A DNA stretch of 64,000 bases from JAFDCJ01 sp964527835 (GCA_964527835.1 CAZGNV010000007.1:1-64000); one strand, 5' to 3'; positions 35,623 through 44,714 are shown, counted from the first letter of the stretch. Program-made: numbers and translations. The notes: generated by a model not told the origin, from the letters alone.

Positions 35623-37532
35623 ATGGTATCCATTGTTCTTATTTCTTTGGCATCCCTTTTTTTTGCCGGCGGGGTGCTGGCCTCGTTGAGCCGGGACATC
35701 GGGCTGATTCCGGCCGCTGCTGCACCGGCTGCAGCGGCAGTGGGAGCGGTGGTATTTTTTTTCGGCTACCGTCTGTTCGCCGGACGGGATCCGGCTGACA
35801 GCCGGGACAAAGGGCTATGGGAAAAGCGCCTGCTGGCGGCCGCCGGCTACGCTGTCTTGCTGCGCTTCGTGTACATGGGACCAGTGGAGCTGCTCCACGA
35901 GGAAGCCTATTACTGGAACTACGGACAGCACCTGGCCCTTGCGTATTTTGACCATCCGCCCATGGTCGGCTGGCTTATCCGGGCCTTTACAACAATTCTG
36001 GGGGATACCGAACTTGCCGTTCGCACCGGTCCCATGCNNNNNNNNNNNNNNNNNNNNNNNNNNNNNNNNNNNNNNNNNNNNNNNNNNNNNNNNNNNNNNN
36101 NNNNNNNNNNNNNNNNNNNNNNNNNNNNNNNNNNNNNGCCTTTACAACAATTCTGGGGGATACCGAACTTGCCGTTCGCACCGGTCCCATGCTGTGCTGG
36201 TTCGCTGCCACCTATTACATCTACCGGCTGACGGCAGTTGTGCTGAACGAATCGATTGCCAGACGCGCCGTGATGCTCATGGCGGTGCTGCCGGCATACT
36301 TCGGCCTCGGTTTGATTATGATTCCCGACACCCCCCTGATGGCTTGCTGGGCCGGGGCTTTATACTATATATACCGGGCGCTGATCGGTGAGCGGCGATG
36401 GGCCTGGATCGGGGTCGGTATCTTTATGGGGCTGGCGCTGTTGTCAAAGTATACCGCCGGTCTGCTGGGACTGTCGGTGTTGTTTTTCATCATTTTTGAC
36501 CGGCACGCCAGAAAATGGCTGACAAGATCCGAAGCCTACCTGGCCCTGGGCATCGCCTTGGTCCTGTTTTTGCCTGTCATCTGGTGGAACGCACAGCATG
36601 ACTGGGCCTCCTTCCGGTTCCAGGGGGCGGGACGCCTGGCGGATCATTTCGACTTTGACCTTCCGGACCTGGTCGGCAGCATCCTGATTTTGCTTACCCC
36701 CACCGGGCTTTTGACTTTCGGTGCTGTTTTGCGCAGCCGGCGTTTGTTGACACGCGAAAGCCGGCCGGGAACAACCCGCAATTCGGACCGTCAGCGTGCC
36801 TTTCGGCTGCTCATGAGCCTCACCCTTGTTCCGCTGGCGGTGTTTGTCGTTTTCAGCCTGTTTCGCAGTATCAAGCTGCACTGGACGGCGCCCATCTGGT
36901 TGGGCGCAATTCCATTCATGGCTGCATTCATCGCCCCCGGCAAACCCAGTGAGGCATCGTTGTCCCAGCGGTGGTCCGTCAAATTATGGCCGGCAACCAT
37001 CGTCGCCCTGCTGCTGATCTACGGTGCGGCGCTGCAGTATATGACCCGGGGGCTTCCTGATATCCCGTTTCCCGCAACTCTGGGTGTCGGCATGCCGAAT
37101 TTGGCCCGGCAGATCGATTCAATTGTCGCCGCCCATGAACGCCTGACAGGCGAAACCCCGCTGATCGTGTCCATGGACCGGGGTCGGCTGGCCGGCTGGA
37201 TCGCCTTTTACCGGGCCAAAGGACTTTCGCCGGGAGCACCGTCCCAACTGAAGGACAGGATGCTGCAGGTCAGCGGAGGGCACTTTTTCGGTAAAAACAG
37301 CGGAATGTATCGCTACTGGTTTCCTCCAGCGGCGCAAAAAGGCAAAACGCTGCTGCTGGTGGCGCGCCGCCGCGAGCGTCTTGCGGATTCCAGGCTGAGC
37401 GGTCACGCCTTTGGGCTGGGACCGATCCGTGACCGGACGATTTTTAAAAACGGTATACCGGCAGGAGACTTTTATTATCGTTTTTTATACGGGTACCGGC
37501 CGAATCCGCCGCCAAGGGCCGCCCCACCATAA
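35623..37532 (+). CDS. GT39/ArnT-type membrane glycosyltransferase (interrupted by assembly gap)
   Basis: Read straight, the gene is broken: 35623-36037 encodes the N-terminus, 36138-37532 the rest in another frame. Collapsing the duplicated 55 bp (155 bases including the Ns) restores one frame of about 584 aa. The protein is a PMT_2-type polytopic enzyme with about 10-12 hydrophobic segments. Its N-terminal catalytic loop is HEEAYYWNYGQ followed by YFDHPPMVGWLIR, and it has the conserved IPDTPLMACW. Such enzymes transfer sugar from polyprenyl phosphate to lipid or protein at the periplasmic face. The C-terminal 150 residues are soluble. The donor and acceptor are unknown. The start codon has no clear ribosome-binding site. 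Confidence 0.85.
35983..36192. other. Assembly gap with exact 55-bp duplicated flanks
   Basis: 100 Ns at 36038-36137. The 55 bases before it (35983-36037) are identical to the 55 after it (36138-36192). This is the pattern of two contigs overlapping by about one k-mer that were joined with a fixed-size gap instead of merged. Confidence 0.97.
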
Positions 37533-37541
37533 ACTGACGGT

Positions 37542-37598
37542 CCCGAAAAGGCGTGCCCAAGCGAGAAAATTCGCCTTTTGCGGGATCATCATAAACTG
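37542..37598 (+). repeat. Dispersed intergenic repeat copy
   Basis: GTCCCGAAAAGGCGTGCCCA, then AGCGAGAAAATTCGCCTTTT, then GCGGGATCATCATAAA. Same family as at 104-171 and 45195; begins 10 bases after the glycosyltransferase stop. Confidence 0.7.
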
Positions 37599-37644
37599 GC
37601 AGGTTTTCAAAAAGCCCGGCGAACCGCTGGGAACCGAGCATAAT

Positions 37645-37682
37645 CTGCATTTTGGTTGACCGGCAGTGAAGTCAAAATGCAG
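37645..37682. repeat. Inverted repeat upstream of dipeptidase gene
   Basis: Perfect 10-bp arms CTGCATTTTG (37645-37654) and CAAAATGCAG (37673-37682) with an 18-base loop, 68 bases before the dipeptidase start. No T-run follows, so it is more likely an operator or transcript hairpin than a terminator. Confidence 0.5.
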
Positions 37683-37749
37683 TTTACGCTAAGCTTTTGC
37701 AACTTATTGTGAACCACTTCCAAGTTTGCCAGCAAAGGAGGATCCATCC

Positions 37750-39132
37750 ATGACCGCCTGGAAAGACCATTTAAAGGACAATGCTGCCCGGTATCTTGAA
37801 GAACTTATGGAGTTTTTGCGCATCCCCAGCATCTCCAGTCTGCCCGAACACGCTGATGATGTCGTCCGGGCCGCCCAGTGGGTGGCCCGGCGGCTGGAAA
37901 ATGCGGGGGCGCAGCAGGTCCAGGTACTGCCCACGGGAAATGGCGGCCATCCGGTGGTATACGGCCAGTGGCTGCATGCCGCCGATGCTCCCACGATCCT
38001 GATATACGGCCACTTCGATGTCCAGCCGGTGGACCCGCTGACCCTGTGGTCGGCACCGCCCTTTGAACCTGTTGTCAGACAGGGACGCATTTACGCCCGG
38101 GGGGCTTCCGACGATAAAGGCAACATGTTGGTGCCGATTCTGGCCTTCGAGGCCCTGCTGAAAACCCGGGGGCAGCTGCCGGTCAATATCAAATTTTTTT
38201 TCGAGGGTCAGGAGGAAATCGGCAGCCCCCAGCTGCCGGAATTCATCGCCGCCCACCGTGATCTGCTGGCCTGCGATCTGGTGCTCAGCGCCGACGGCGG
38301 ACAATGGGGCGAAGACCAGCCCTCCTTGATCGTCGGCCGCCGGGGGCTTTGCGCCATGCAGATCGATTTGCAGGGTGCCGGCCACGATGTGCATTCCGGC
38401 ACCTACGGCGGAACTTTTAAAAATCCCCTGCATGCCCTGGCGGAACTGATCGCCGGGATGCATGACCTGCAGGGGCGTGTTGCCATTGAAGGCTTTTACG
38501 ATGACGTGCGCACCCTTTCGGATGCCGAGCGGGCGCAAATCGCTGAAATTCCCTTTGATGAAGCCGATTATGCCCGCGATTTGGGTGTCAGCAAACTGTT
38601 CGGGGAACCCGGCTACTCTACATATGAGCGTGCCTGGACGCGGCCCACCCTCGAAATCAACGGGTTGTGGGGCGGTTTCCAGGGCGAGGGCATTAAAACC
38701 GTCATACCCGCCACCGCCCATGCCAAGCTGACCTGCCGGCTGGTCCCCGATCAGCAGCCTGATAAGATCGTGGAGTTGATTCGGGCCCACGTCGCCCGGC
38801 ATGCGCCGGAAGGGGTTGCGGCAGTTTTTACGCAGCTGGCTGGCGTTGCCGACCCCTACCTGATCGCCTGGGATCATCCTGGCAACCAGGCTGCCCGGAC
38901 GGTGTTCAAAAAGCTTTACGGCAAAGAGCCTTACGTGGCCCGGATGGGCGGCACCATCCCGGTCAGCGGCCTGTTTTTAAAAATCCTGGGGACCCACATG
39001 GTCAGTTTTGCATTCGGGCTGAAAGATGAAAATATTCATGCCCCTGATGAGTTTTTCCGCCTCAGAAGTTTTGAAAGGGGCCAGCAGGCCTACGCTTTGA
39101 TGCTGGAGCAGTTGGGGAATGATTTTGCCTGA
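37750..39132 (+). CDS. M20-family dipeptidase / metallopeptidase
   Basis: 460 aa. Zn-dependent M20 exopeptidase, PepV/CNDP-like. Metal ligands and catalytic residues are visible: His in YGHFDVQP, Asp in RGASDDKGN, the Glu pair in EGQEEIGS, Asp in LSADGG and the dimerisation-domain His in HDVHSG; the C-terminal ligand His is probably in ENIHAPDE. Cytoplasmic (no signal). AGGAGG lies 8 bases before the ATG at 37750; a longer start at 37726 lacks a ribosome-binding site. Convergent with the amidotransferase gene. Confidence 0.94.
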   Translation: MTAWKDHLKDNAARYLEELMEFLRIPSISSLPEHADDVVRAAQWVARRLENAGAQQVQVLPTGNGGHPVVYGQWLHAADAPTILIYGHFDVQPVDPLTLWSAPPFEPVVRQGRIYARGASDDKGNMLVPILAFEALLKTRGQLPVNIKFFFEGQEEIGSPQLPEFIAAHRDLLACDLVLSADGGQWGEDQPSLIVGRRGLCAMQIDLQGAGHDVHSGTYGGTFKNPLHALAELIAGMHDLQGRVAIEGFYDDVRTLSDAERAQIAEIPFDEADYARDLGVSKLFGEPGYSTYERAWTRPTLEINGLWGGFQGEGIKTVIPATAHAKLTCRLVPDQQPDKIVELIRAHVARHAPEGVAAVFTQLAGVADPYLIAWDHPGNQAARTVFKKLYGKEPYVARMGGTIPVSGLFLKILGTHMVSFAFGLKDENIHAPDEFFRLRSFERGQQAYALMLEQLGNDFA

Positions 39133-39169
39133 CGGCGGCAGTATTGCTTGTCAGGCGGTTGTGTTTTTT

Positions 39170-39943
39170 TCAGTGGCACTGCAATTGAATTTCCTTCATA
39201 ACCGGTGGGTTGCCGCTGATTTTAAGAATCGAATCAGCGGCGATCAGCTCCCATTGCGCCGGGTTTAAATGATCAGATTCAAGCGGTTCCGAGCAGATGA
39301 TGACAGCCGTCGAAAGCCGGTAGCGATACAGGCTGTAATATTCTTCGTATCGTCGAAACCTGCGAATGACATACAGCTGGCGGCCGTTGCTCAACATGCT
39401 GTTGACTGCGGTGTAATCCAGGTTCAGCCTGCAAACCGCTTCGGCCAGTATCGTCTCTATGTCCCGGGAGGCGTCACGTTGCTCATTGATTTGTGACAGC
39501 AGGTAGTGAAAAAAATACTCGCTGTCGGAATCATCTCCGGTGGCGATCAGTTGAGGACTGCGCGGCAGTGCTTCAGCTCCGTAAATAGTTCCGTTATGCG
39601 TAAATGCCCAGCCATTATGAACAAAAGGATGGGTATTGGAAAGCGTTATGGGGATGCCGGTGCTGGCCTTGCGCAAATGACACAGCAAAATGTGGGGGGT
39701 GCCGTCAGTTGAAGCCAGTGCTTGCGGGTAACAGGCGGTTTCCAGGGCAGAACCCAGCTGGTGAACCAGCGGCAGCATCGCCGTTTTGTTCCGGTTGGAC
39801 ACGGCCATCCCCCAGCCGGCCTTGTGTCCAGGCTCCAGATTTTCCTCCGGCGGAATTTTGCCGGTTTGCGCCAGGCGACGAAACTGCATGGCGATTTGCT
39901 GCCAGATGTCCGTTTTCCCATAGATGCCCAGTAGCCGGCACAT
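39170..39943 (-). CDS. Class II glutamine amidotransferase (YafJ/EgtC-like)
   Basis: 257 aa. After removal of the initiator Met the N-terminal Cys (MCRLLGIYG) is the Ntn-hydrolase nucleophile. Further family blocks: GWGMAVSN, HLRKASTG, NTHPFVHNGWAFTHNGTI and the GDDSDSEYFFHYLL segment. It hydrolyses or transfers glutamine amide nitrogen; the acceptor is unknown for stand-alone members. ATG at 39943 (AAGGGG 8 bases upstream) is required by the Cys2 nucleophile; the 13 extra residues from 39982 are rejected. The ABM monooxygenase gene lies 48 bp upstream of it, on the same strand. Confidence 0.92.
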   Translation of the reverse strand: MCRLLGIYGKTDIWQQIAMQFRRLAQTGKIPPEENLEPGHKAGWGMAVSNRNKTAMLPLVHQLGSALETACYPQALASTDGTPHILLCHLRKASTGIPITLSNTHPFVHNGWAFTHNGTIYGAEALPRSPQLIATGDDSDSEYFFHYLLSQINEQRDASRDIETILAEAVCRLNLDYTAVNSMLSNGRQLYVIRRFRRYEEYYSLYRYRLSTAVIICSEPLESDHLNPAQWELIAADSILKISGNPPVMKEIQLQCH

Positions 39944-39991
39944 CGCATAACCCCTTGCAGACAATATAGAAAACAATGCCATCCCCGGTTT

Positions 39992-40294
39992 TCATTCGGG
40001 GGACGCTGCACCCATTTTGTATATTTCGAATTTGGTGGGCTCTTCCTGCAGCTCGTCCAGCCGCGCTTCGCTGGCGGCCCTTTCGTGGCTTTCCTGCCAG
40101 TGAATCCAGTCGTTCACCGTTTGCCAGGTGGAAACCACGGTGATGCTGCCGGGATCATAATGGTTGACCCAGGTCTCCCCGGATATGTAGCCGGGCTGCT
40201 GCATCGCCTGATGGCGCAGTTCGGTCAGCAACTCCAGCGCCTGCTGGGTGCTGCCTTTTTTAAAGTGCCGGTTGATCACAACTTTGATGGCCAT
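39992..40294 (-). CDS. Antibiotic-biosynthesis-monooxygenase (ABM)-domain protein
   Basis: 100 aa single ABM fold: IKVVINRHFKKGSTQQALELL, QPGYISGETW, ITVVSTWQTVNDWIHWQESHERAAS. Small dimeric alpha+beta-barrel proteins of this family degrade or modify small molecules or haem, or act as quinone-type monooxygenases; nothing here fixes the substrate. AGGAGAGGG lies 5 bases before the ATG at 40294. Confidence 0.85.
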   Translation of the reverse strand: MAIKVVINRHFKKGSTQQALELLTELRHQAMQQPGYISGETWVNHYDPGSITVVSTWQTVNDWIHWQESHERAASEARLDELQEEPTKFEIYKMGAASPE

Positions 40295-40394
40295 GATGCC
40301 CTCTCCTGGATTTGGAAATGTAAGTTGCCGGGGTTTCTTTGCGACTAATATAAGCATTAAATTTGGCAACCGCTAACGATTATTGATGCAAATA

Positions 40395-40423
40395 TTGCCC
40401 TGAATTCAAAATACTGGTAAAAT
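40395..40423 (+). promoter_or_regulatory. Sigma70-type promoter for the metzincin gene
   Basis: TTGCCC (40395-40400), 17-bp spacer, TAAAAT (40418-40423), about 48 bases before the start codon in an AT-rich leader. Confidence 0.5.
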
Positions 40424-40470
40424 AAATAATAAAGAATCAATGCCATGTTTGAACATGGTCAGGTGAAAAA

Positions 40471-41106
40471 ATGCTTAACAATTTATCCAGACTGAACATT
40501 GTACGCATCGGCAGCTATATTACCTACAGCAGCCTGAAGAAGATCGGTGCGGGAATATTAGACGCTTTTCGCGGCATTATCAAGGAAGTTGACCTGTCGC
40601 ATTATGATTCCCCGGTGGTGGAAAGCATTGACGCGCAGCTTTTGACCATGATCCTGGATGAGCGCTATGAAGGCCATACCCTGGGAATCACTGATGCAGA
40701 TTTAAAAACCGAAGACGATGACGAGTTTTACAATTCGATTCTGGGCGGCAAGAATCCCCGCAACGACGTGGCCGTGGTGTCCACCAAAAAACTGGTGCCC
40801 CGCCAGATGACTTCCGACGGCGAATACGAGCTTTTTGTCGACCGGACGTTGAAAGTATCGCTTCATGAAGTGGGCCACAATTTCGGCCTGGTCGATCATG
40901 CCTCCTACCAGTCGGCGCCCACCGGACGGCTGTGCCCCATGAGCCGGGGCGAGATCAACAAGTTCGGCTATCGCGGATACGTGAAAGTTGTTGTCGACGG
41001 CCGCGGCATGGATTTCTGCGATGACTGCCTCACCTTTCTGGAAAACATGTACGGCTTCCAGCAGACATCCCCACAGCTGCTGAAAGATGCCCTGGTGACC
41101 GCATAA
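40471..41106 (+). CDS. Archaemetzincin-like zinc metallopeptidase
   Basis: 211 aa, no signal peptide. The zinc site HEVGHNFGLVDH provides the HExxH pair. The third ligand position (HExxHxxGxxH in typical metzincins) is Asp, with a His one residue later. Archaemetzincin Cys motifs follow in modified form: LCPM about 13 residues on and a CxxC (FCDDC) near residue 186. The first Cys of the classic family pattern is absent, and the CxM-to-CxxC spacing (about 25) is longer than the usual 17. AGGTGA lies about 5 bases before the ATG. A family member with an altered metal site; activity uncertain. Confidence 0.85.
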   Translation: MLNNLSRLNIVRIGSYITYSSLKKIGAGILDAFRGIIKEVDLSHYDSPVVESIDAQLLTMILDERYEGHTLGITDADLKTEDDDEFYNSILGGKNPRNDVAVVSTKKLVPRQMTSDGEYELFVDRTLKVSLHEVGHNFGLVDHASYQSAPTGRLCPMSRGEINKFGYRGYVKVVVDGRGMDFCDDCLTFLENMYGFQQTSPQLLKDALVTA

Positions 41107-41543
41107 TCGGGCATTTATGAATCGCTTCCGGGAGCATCACTTTAATTGCGCTTGGTTAGCACCCGAGCGATAACAGCATCCCACCTGCGCTCGGTACGGA
41201 TCAATTGCCTGAACTTTGAGAACGTTTTGGTTCATAAAAGCCGACGTGAATTGGCCGGTGGATGGTGTTTTCTGCAAACCGGTATGATACTCAGCGACTC
41301 TGTATTTTCGCAGTGTCCCTTGTTTGGGATGAGTGGCACGGGACCCATTCGAGTTAGCAGAAGAGAGGGCCTCGTCCCAAACAAGGGGCACGCTGCGAAG
41401 GCATGGTTTCATGCCGGTTGGAAGAAAATATCATGCGCCGGCTGATTCACACCTTTCACTTTTATCGGGCTACTTGTTTTCAAAGCGATTGTGGTGTAAA
41501 AAGCAATCTGTTGTTTCATCGAAAGGAGGCAACCGCTTCAATA
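41107..41543. other. Intergenic region with long inverted repeat
   Basis: 437 bp before hisHF. It contains the 41308-41399 inverted repeat. Open frames on both strands here are short, overlap the hairpin and have no recognisable homology. No promoter identified with confidence. Confidence 0.5.
41308..41399. repeat. Long imperfect inverted repeat upstream of hisHF
   Basis: The left arm, TTCGCAGTGTCCCTTGTTTG then GGATGAG (41308-41333), is the reverse complement, with two changes and a small indel, of CTCGTCCCAAACAAGGGGCA then CGCTGCGAA (41371-41399). The loop is about 37 bases. It could be a miniature-transposon remnant or a structured leader RNA. Confidence 0.6.
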
Positions 41544-43115
41544 ATGATCACCCTGCTGGATTACGGCGCCGGCAATGTACGCAGCGTCATCAATGCCATT
41601 GAAAGCCTGGGCGAGACGGTCAAGGTCGTTGCCCGCCCGGAGGATATTACAGCTGCGGAAAAACTGGTTTTTCCGGGTGTGGGCGCTTTCGGCAACATGA
41701 TGCGCATCCTGCATGCCAAACAGTACGTTGACCCCCTGAAAGCTTACCTGGCGGCCGACCGTCCTTTTCTGGGGATCTGCCTGGGGCTGCAGGCACTGTT
41801 TGAACGCAGTGAGGAGGCTGAGAATATTGAGGGGCTTGGGGTGGTGGCGGGTTCCGTGAAACGGTTTGCCATTGATCTTTCAGTGCCGCACATCGGCTGG
41901 AACGGCCTTAATTTCAAGCAGCCCTCGCGGATATTTGCCGGCCTTGAAGGCGATGAAAAATTTTATTTCGTTCATTCCTATCACGTCGTTACCGACGATG
42001 AAGGGGTTGTCCTGACGACCACCGATTACGGCTGTGAGTTTGTCAGCAGCATCAAAAAAGGCAATATAATTGCCACCCAGTTTCACCCGGAAAAAAGCGG
42101 TCGGGACGGACTGCGTGTGCTGCAAAATTTTCTCGATGCCGGCGTACACAAAACACTGCCTCCAACGGCAACAGGCGGGACACGCCTGGCCCGGCGCATC
42201 ATTGCCTGCCTGGACGTGCGCGCCGATGACAACGGGAACCTGGTGGTCACCAAGGGCGACCAGTATGATGTGCGCCACAAGGGGGCCGTGCGCAACCTGG
42301 GACGGCCGGTGGAATTGGCCAGGCGCTACTATGCCGAGGGGGCTGACGAAATCACCTTTCTCAACATCACCGGCTTTCGCCAGTTTCCCCTCAAAGACAT
42401 GCCCATGCTCGAAGTCCTGCGTCAGACCTCGCGCAATGTTTTCGTGCCTCTGACCATCGGCGGCGGCATCCGCGACTATACGGACCAGGGCGGCCGCCGT
42501 TACAGCGCCCTGGAAGTGGCGGCAGAATATTTCCGCTCCGGCGCGGATAAGGTGTCCATCGGCAGTGATGCCGTGCGGATTGTTGAGGATTATCTGAAAA
42601 CCGGCATCAAAAGCGGCCGCAGCGCCATTGAGGAGATATCCCGGGTATACGGCAACCAGGCGGTGGTCGTCTCCATTGATCCGCGCCGGGTCTACGTCAG
42701 CTCACCCGACGGGGTCCGGCATGCGGTTATTGCAACCGCCCTTCCCGGACCCGCAGCCGAGCGCTATTGCTGGTACCAGTGTACCGTCAAAGGCGGCCGG
42801 GAGGGCCGGGACCTGGATGCAGTGACCCTGGCAAGGGTGTGCGAGGAACTGGGGGCCGGAGAGATTCTGCTCAACTGCATTGACCGCGATGGGACCAACC
42901 TGGGATTTGATCTGGAGTTGATCCAGGCGGTGACTGAAGCGGTTTCCATTCCGGTAATCGCTTCCAGCGGAGCCGGTGCCGTCGAGCATTTCCATGAGGT
43001 TTTTACCGCCACCGAGGCTGAAGCCGCCCTGGCGGCTGGCATTTTCCACCGCCGGGAAGTCCCCATTGCCGAGGTGAAACGCTATCTGAAGGGGCGGGTG
43101 GAAATCCGGCCCTGA
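41544..43115 (+). CDS. hisHF: Imidazole glycerol phosphate synthase, HisH-HisF fusion
   Basis: 523 aa bifunctional enzyme of histidine biosynthesis. The N-terminal HisH glutaminase (about 1-205) has LLDYGAGNVRSV, nucleophile Cys in FLGICLGLQ and the His-Glu pair in TQFHPEKSG. The C-terminal HisF cyclase barrel (about 220-523) has RIIACLDVRADDNGNLVVTK, ITFLNITGF, PLTIGGGIRDY, IDRDGTNLGFD and VIASSGAG. Bacteria normally encode two proteins; the fused order is that of yeast HIS7, including an insertion between the IGGGIRD and SIGSDAV blocks. ATG at 41544 chosen because HisH begins there, though AAGGAGG is about 15 bases upstream. No other his genes adjoin. Confidence 0.95.
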   Translation: MITLLDYGAGNVRSVINAIESLGETVKVVARPEDITAAEKLVFPGVGAFGNMMRILHAKQYVDPLKAYLAADRPFLGICLGLQALFERSEEAENIEGLGVVAGSVKRFAIDLSVPHIGWNGLNFKQPSRIFAGLEGDEKFYFVHSYHVVTDDEGVVLTTTDYGCEFVSSIKKGNIIATQFHPEKSGRDGLRVLQNFLDAGVHKTLPPTATGGTRLARRIIACLDVRADDNGNLVVTKGDQYDVRHKGAVRNLGRPVELARRYYAEGADEITFLNITGFRQFPLKDMPMLEVLRQTSRNVFVPLTIGGGIRDYTDQGGRRYSALEVAAEYFRSGADKVSIGSDAVRIVEDYLKTGIKSGRSAIEEISRVYGNQAVVVSIDPRRVYVSSPDGVRHAVIATALPGPAAERYCWYQCTVKGGREGRDLDAVTLARVCEELGAGEILLNCIDRDGTNLGFDLELIQAVTEAVSIPVIASSGAGAVEHFHEVFTATEAEAALAAGIFHRREVPIAEVKRYLKGRVEIRP

Positions 43116-43149
43116 GCCCACCCGCCGGCAGCTTCAAAACCACACGCTC

Positions 43150-43220
43150 AACCCTTCACGGCTCTTTTTCCGAAAAGGGGCGATGGCGCTCGAAAATGAC
43201 TTTTTACAGGTTCATCATCC
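43150..43220 (+). repeat. Dispersed intergenic repeat copy
   Basis: AACCCTTCACGGCTCTTTTT, CCGAAAAGGGGCGATGGCGC, then CGAAAATGACTTTTTACAGG and TTCATCATCC. Full-length member of the family, 35 bases after hisHF. GGTCCTTTGGACC and AGCCCCG/CGGGGCT hairpins follow before 43276. Confidence 0.7.
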
Positions 43221-43275
43221 TTGAAAACCGGGTCCTTTGGACCAGGATTCTTTACTGAGCCCCGTTGCCGGGGCT

Positions 43276-44616
43276 TCACGACTTCTTGTGGGTAAAATAA
43301 TAGCTGATGACTGCCCGGGCAATTTCGACTGACCGGATTCCCAGTATCTTTCCGTGAACCCCCAGGACCCCGATGCAGATGGCATCAGCGCCACCGGGTG
43401 GCAGCGCATAGGCCGTGATCCAGTCATATTTGAAATTATCCTGGTGGTCATTGATGGTGCCGGTCTTGGCGCCCAGGCTGAATCGGGTAAACTGTTTTTT
43501 GCGGCGCAGTCGGCGATAGAATTTGCGGGCGGTTCCGTAACGCACGGCATCGTTCATGAGGGCTTTGAGTTCCGAGGCTGTCTTGTCGTTGACCGGTGAC
43601 GCCAGGGTCTTGCGGGCGGAGCGATACAGCACGGTGCCTGCCTTGTCCCGAATCGAGTCCACCAGCCATGGGGCCGGCATATTGCCCCGGTTTACCGGCA
43701 CTGTGGCGAGCAGGGCGGCGTGCAGGGGAGAGATGAGGGTTTTTTTATTGAACCCCGATGCGATCTCGGCCAGCCCGAAATCATCGGTCGGGATTTGGAT
43801 TGTGCTGACGGCTACCGGAAGATCATAGGCGATGGGCCGGTTAAACAGGAATTTAGCGGCATAGTCGCTCAGGACATTGTGCCCGAGATCGAAAATTCCC
43901 AGTTTGCCGAAAACCGGATTGTTGGATGATGCGAAGGCCCTGCGAAACCGTGTGTGGGAGATGTACTTTCCGCGGGGAGGCTTCAATTGGTACTTGTAGA
44001 GAGTGTGCTTGCCGCCTTTGAATGCAACCGGTTTGTCCGGATGGTAGCCGGCGGCTTCCAGGGCGGCGGCGGCTGAAACGATCTTAAACAGGCTGGCGGC
44101 CGGATAGTCCGCCTTCAGGCACAAGTTGCCGGTGTCGCCCATCGAATTGCGGCTGGCCATGGCCAGCACGCGCCCATCGTATGGGTTTAACACGATCACG
44201 GCTGCCTGCAGCGTTCTGGAGCGTCCCAGCAGGCGCAGGATGTATTTTTGCAGGCCCGGATCGAGGGATGTGTGAACCGTATAGGGAGTGCCGTTTAGTT
44301 CGGCCGTGTACTGGCCGGGCAGCTGGTTTAAATCACCTGTGGCCGCCGCCAGAAAAGCGGTCAGGTCCCATTGCGAAATTGTCGGCGCAGAGGGTTTCGC
44401 AGTGTCTTGCACGGGTGGTGCGACGGGCCGGGGCGCGCGCCAGTAACTGTAAACCCGAGCGCCGGCGAAAAAAAGCAATAGCGCCAGCGCCAGGGCAGTG
44501 CCGCAAACTGCCAGCAGCAACGGCAGGTTTTTTTGCAGCTGCCGGCGCCTGGCCGTGCGCTGCAGTTTTTGCTGGTATTGCCGCCAGCCGGTGGTATTTG
44601 AACGGGTCCATTTCAT
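43276..44616 (-). CDS. Penicillin-binding-protein transpeptidase domain protein
   Basis: About 446 aa. A basic cytoplasmic N-terminus and one membrane anchor (about residues 30-55) are followed by a periplasmic transpeptidase domain. The active-site triad is complete: SxxK in AASLFK, SxN as SSNN, KTG in GAKTGT. No glycosyltransferase domain, so not a class A PBP; it is shorter than PBP2/PBP3. Role: peptidoglycan cross-linking or a D,D-carboxypeptidase-like activity; the exact subtype is not determinable. ATG at 44616 places a normal cytoplasmic tail before the anchor; the ribosome-binding site is weak. Confidence 0.9.
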   Translation of the reverse strand: MKWTRSNTTGWRQYQQKLQRTARRRQLQKNLPLLLAVCGTALALALLLFFAGARVYSYWRAPRPVAPPVQDTAKPSAPTISQWDLTAFLAAATGDLNQLPGQYTAELNGTPYTVHTSLDPGLQKYILRLLGRSRTLQAAVIVLNPYDGRVLAMASRNSMGDTGNLCLKADYPAASLFKIVSAAAALEAAGYHPDKPVAFKGGKHTLYKYQLKPPRGKYISHTRFRRAFASSNNPVFGKLGIFDLGHNVLSDYAAKFLFNRPIAYDLPVAVSTIQIPTDDFGLAEIASGFNKKTLISPLHAALLATVPVNRGNMPAPWLVDSIRDKAGTVLYRSARKTLASPVNDKTASELKALMNDAVRYGTARKFYRRLRRKKQFTRFSLGAKTGTINDHQDNFKYDWITAYALPPGGADAICIGVLGVHGKILGIRSVEIARAVISYYFTHKKS

Positions 44617-44691
44617 TGCATGGGCGCCATGATGTCGATTCCGGTTTTCATTGCAGGGGAATATAAAAAGACGATGGCGGCGTGTCAAATG

Positions 44692-44714
44692 AAAAAGGGG
44701 GCTGGAAAGCCCCC
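44692..44714 (-). terminator. Rho-independent terminator, minus strand
   Basis: 7-bp perfect stem GGGGGCT / AGCCCCC around a 4-base loop. Read on the minus strand it is followed by TTTTTC. It ends the transcript carrying the small minus-strand gene at 44803-44994. Confidence 0.75.

Noticed and set aside
35623..37532. Two truncated glycosyltransferase pseudogenes
   Set aside because: The break coincides with an artificial gap flanked by an exact duplication; the frame is intact once it is collapsed.
41137..41412. 91-codon minus-strand frame upstream of hisHF
   Set aside because: Overlaps the long inverted repeat, lacks a ribosome-binding site and has no recognisable family.
43258..43275. AGCCCCG/CGGGGCT hairpin as a terminator
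   Set aside because: Good stem but no T-run on either strand; kept only as a note.
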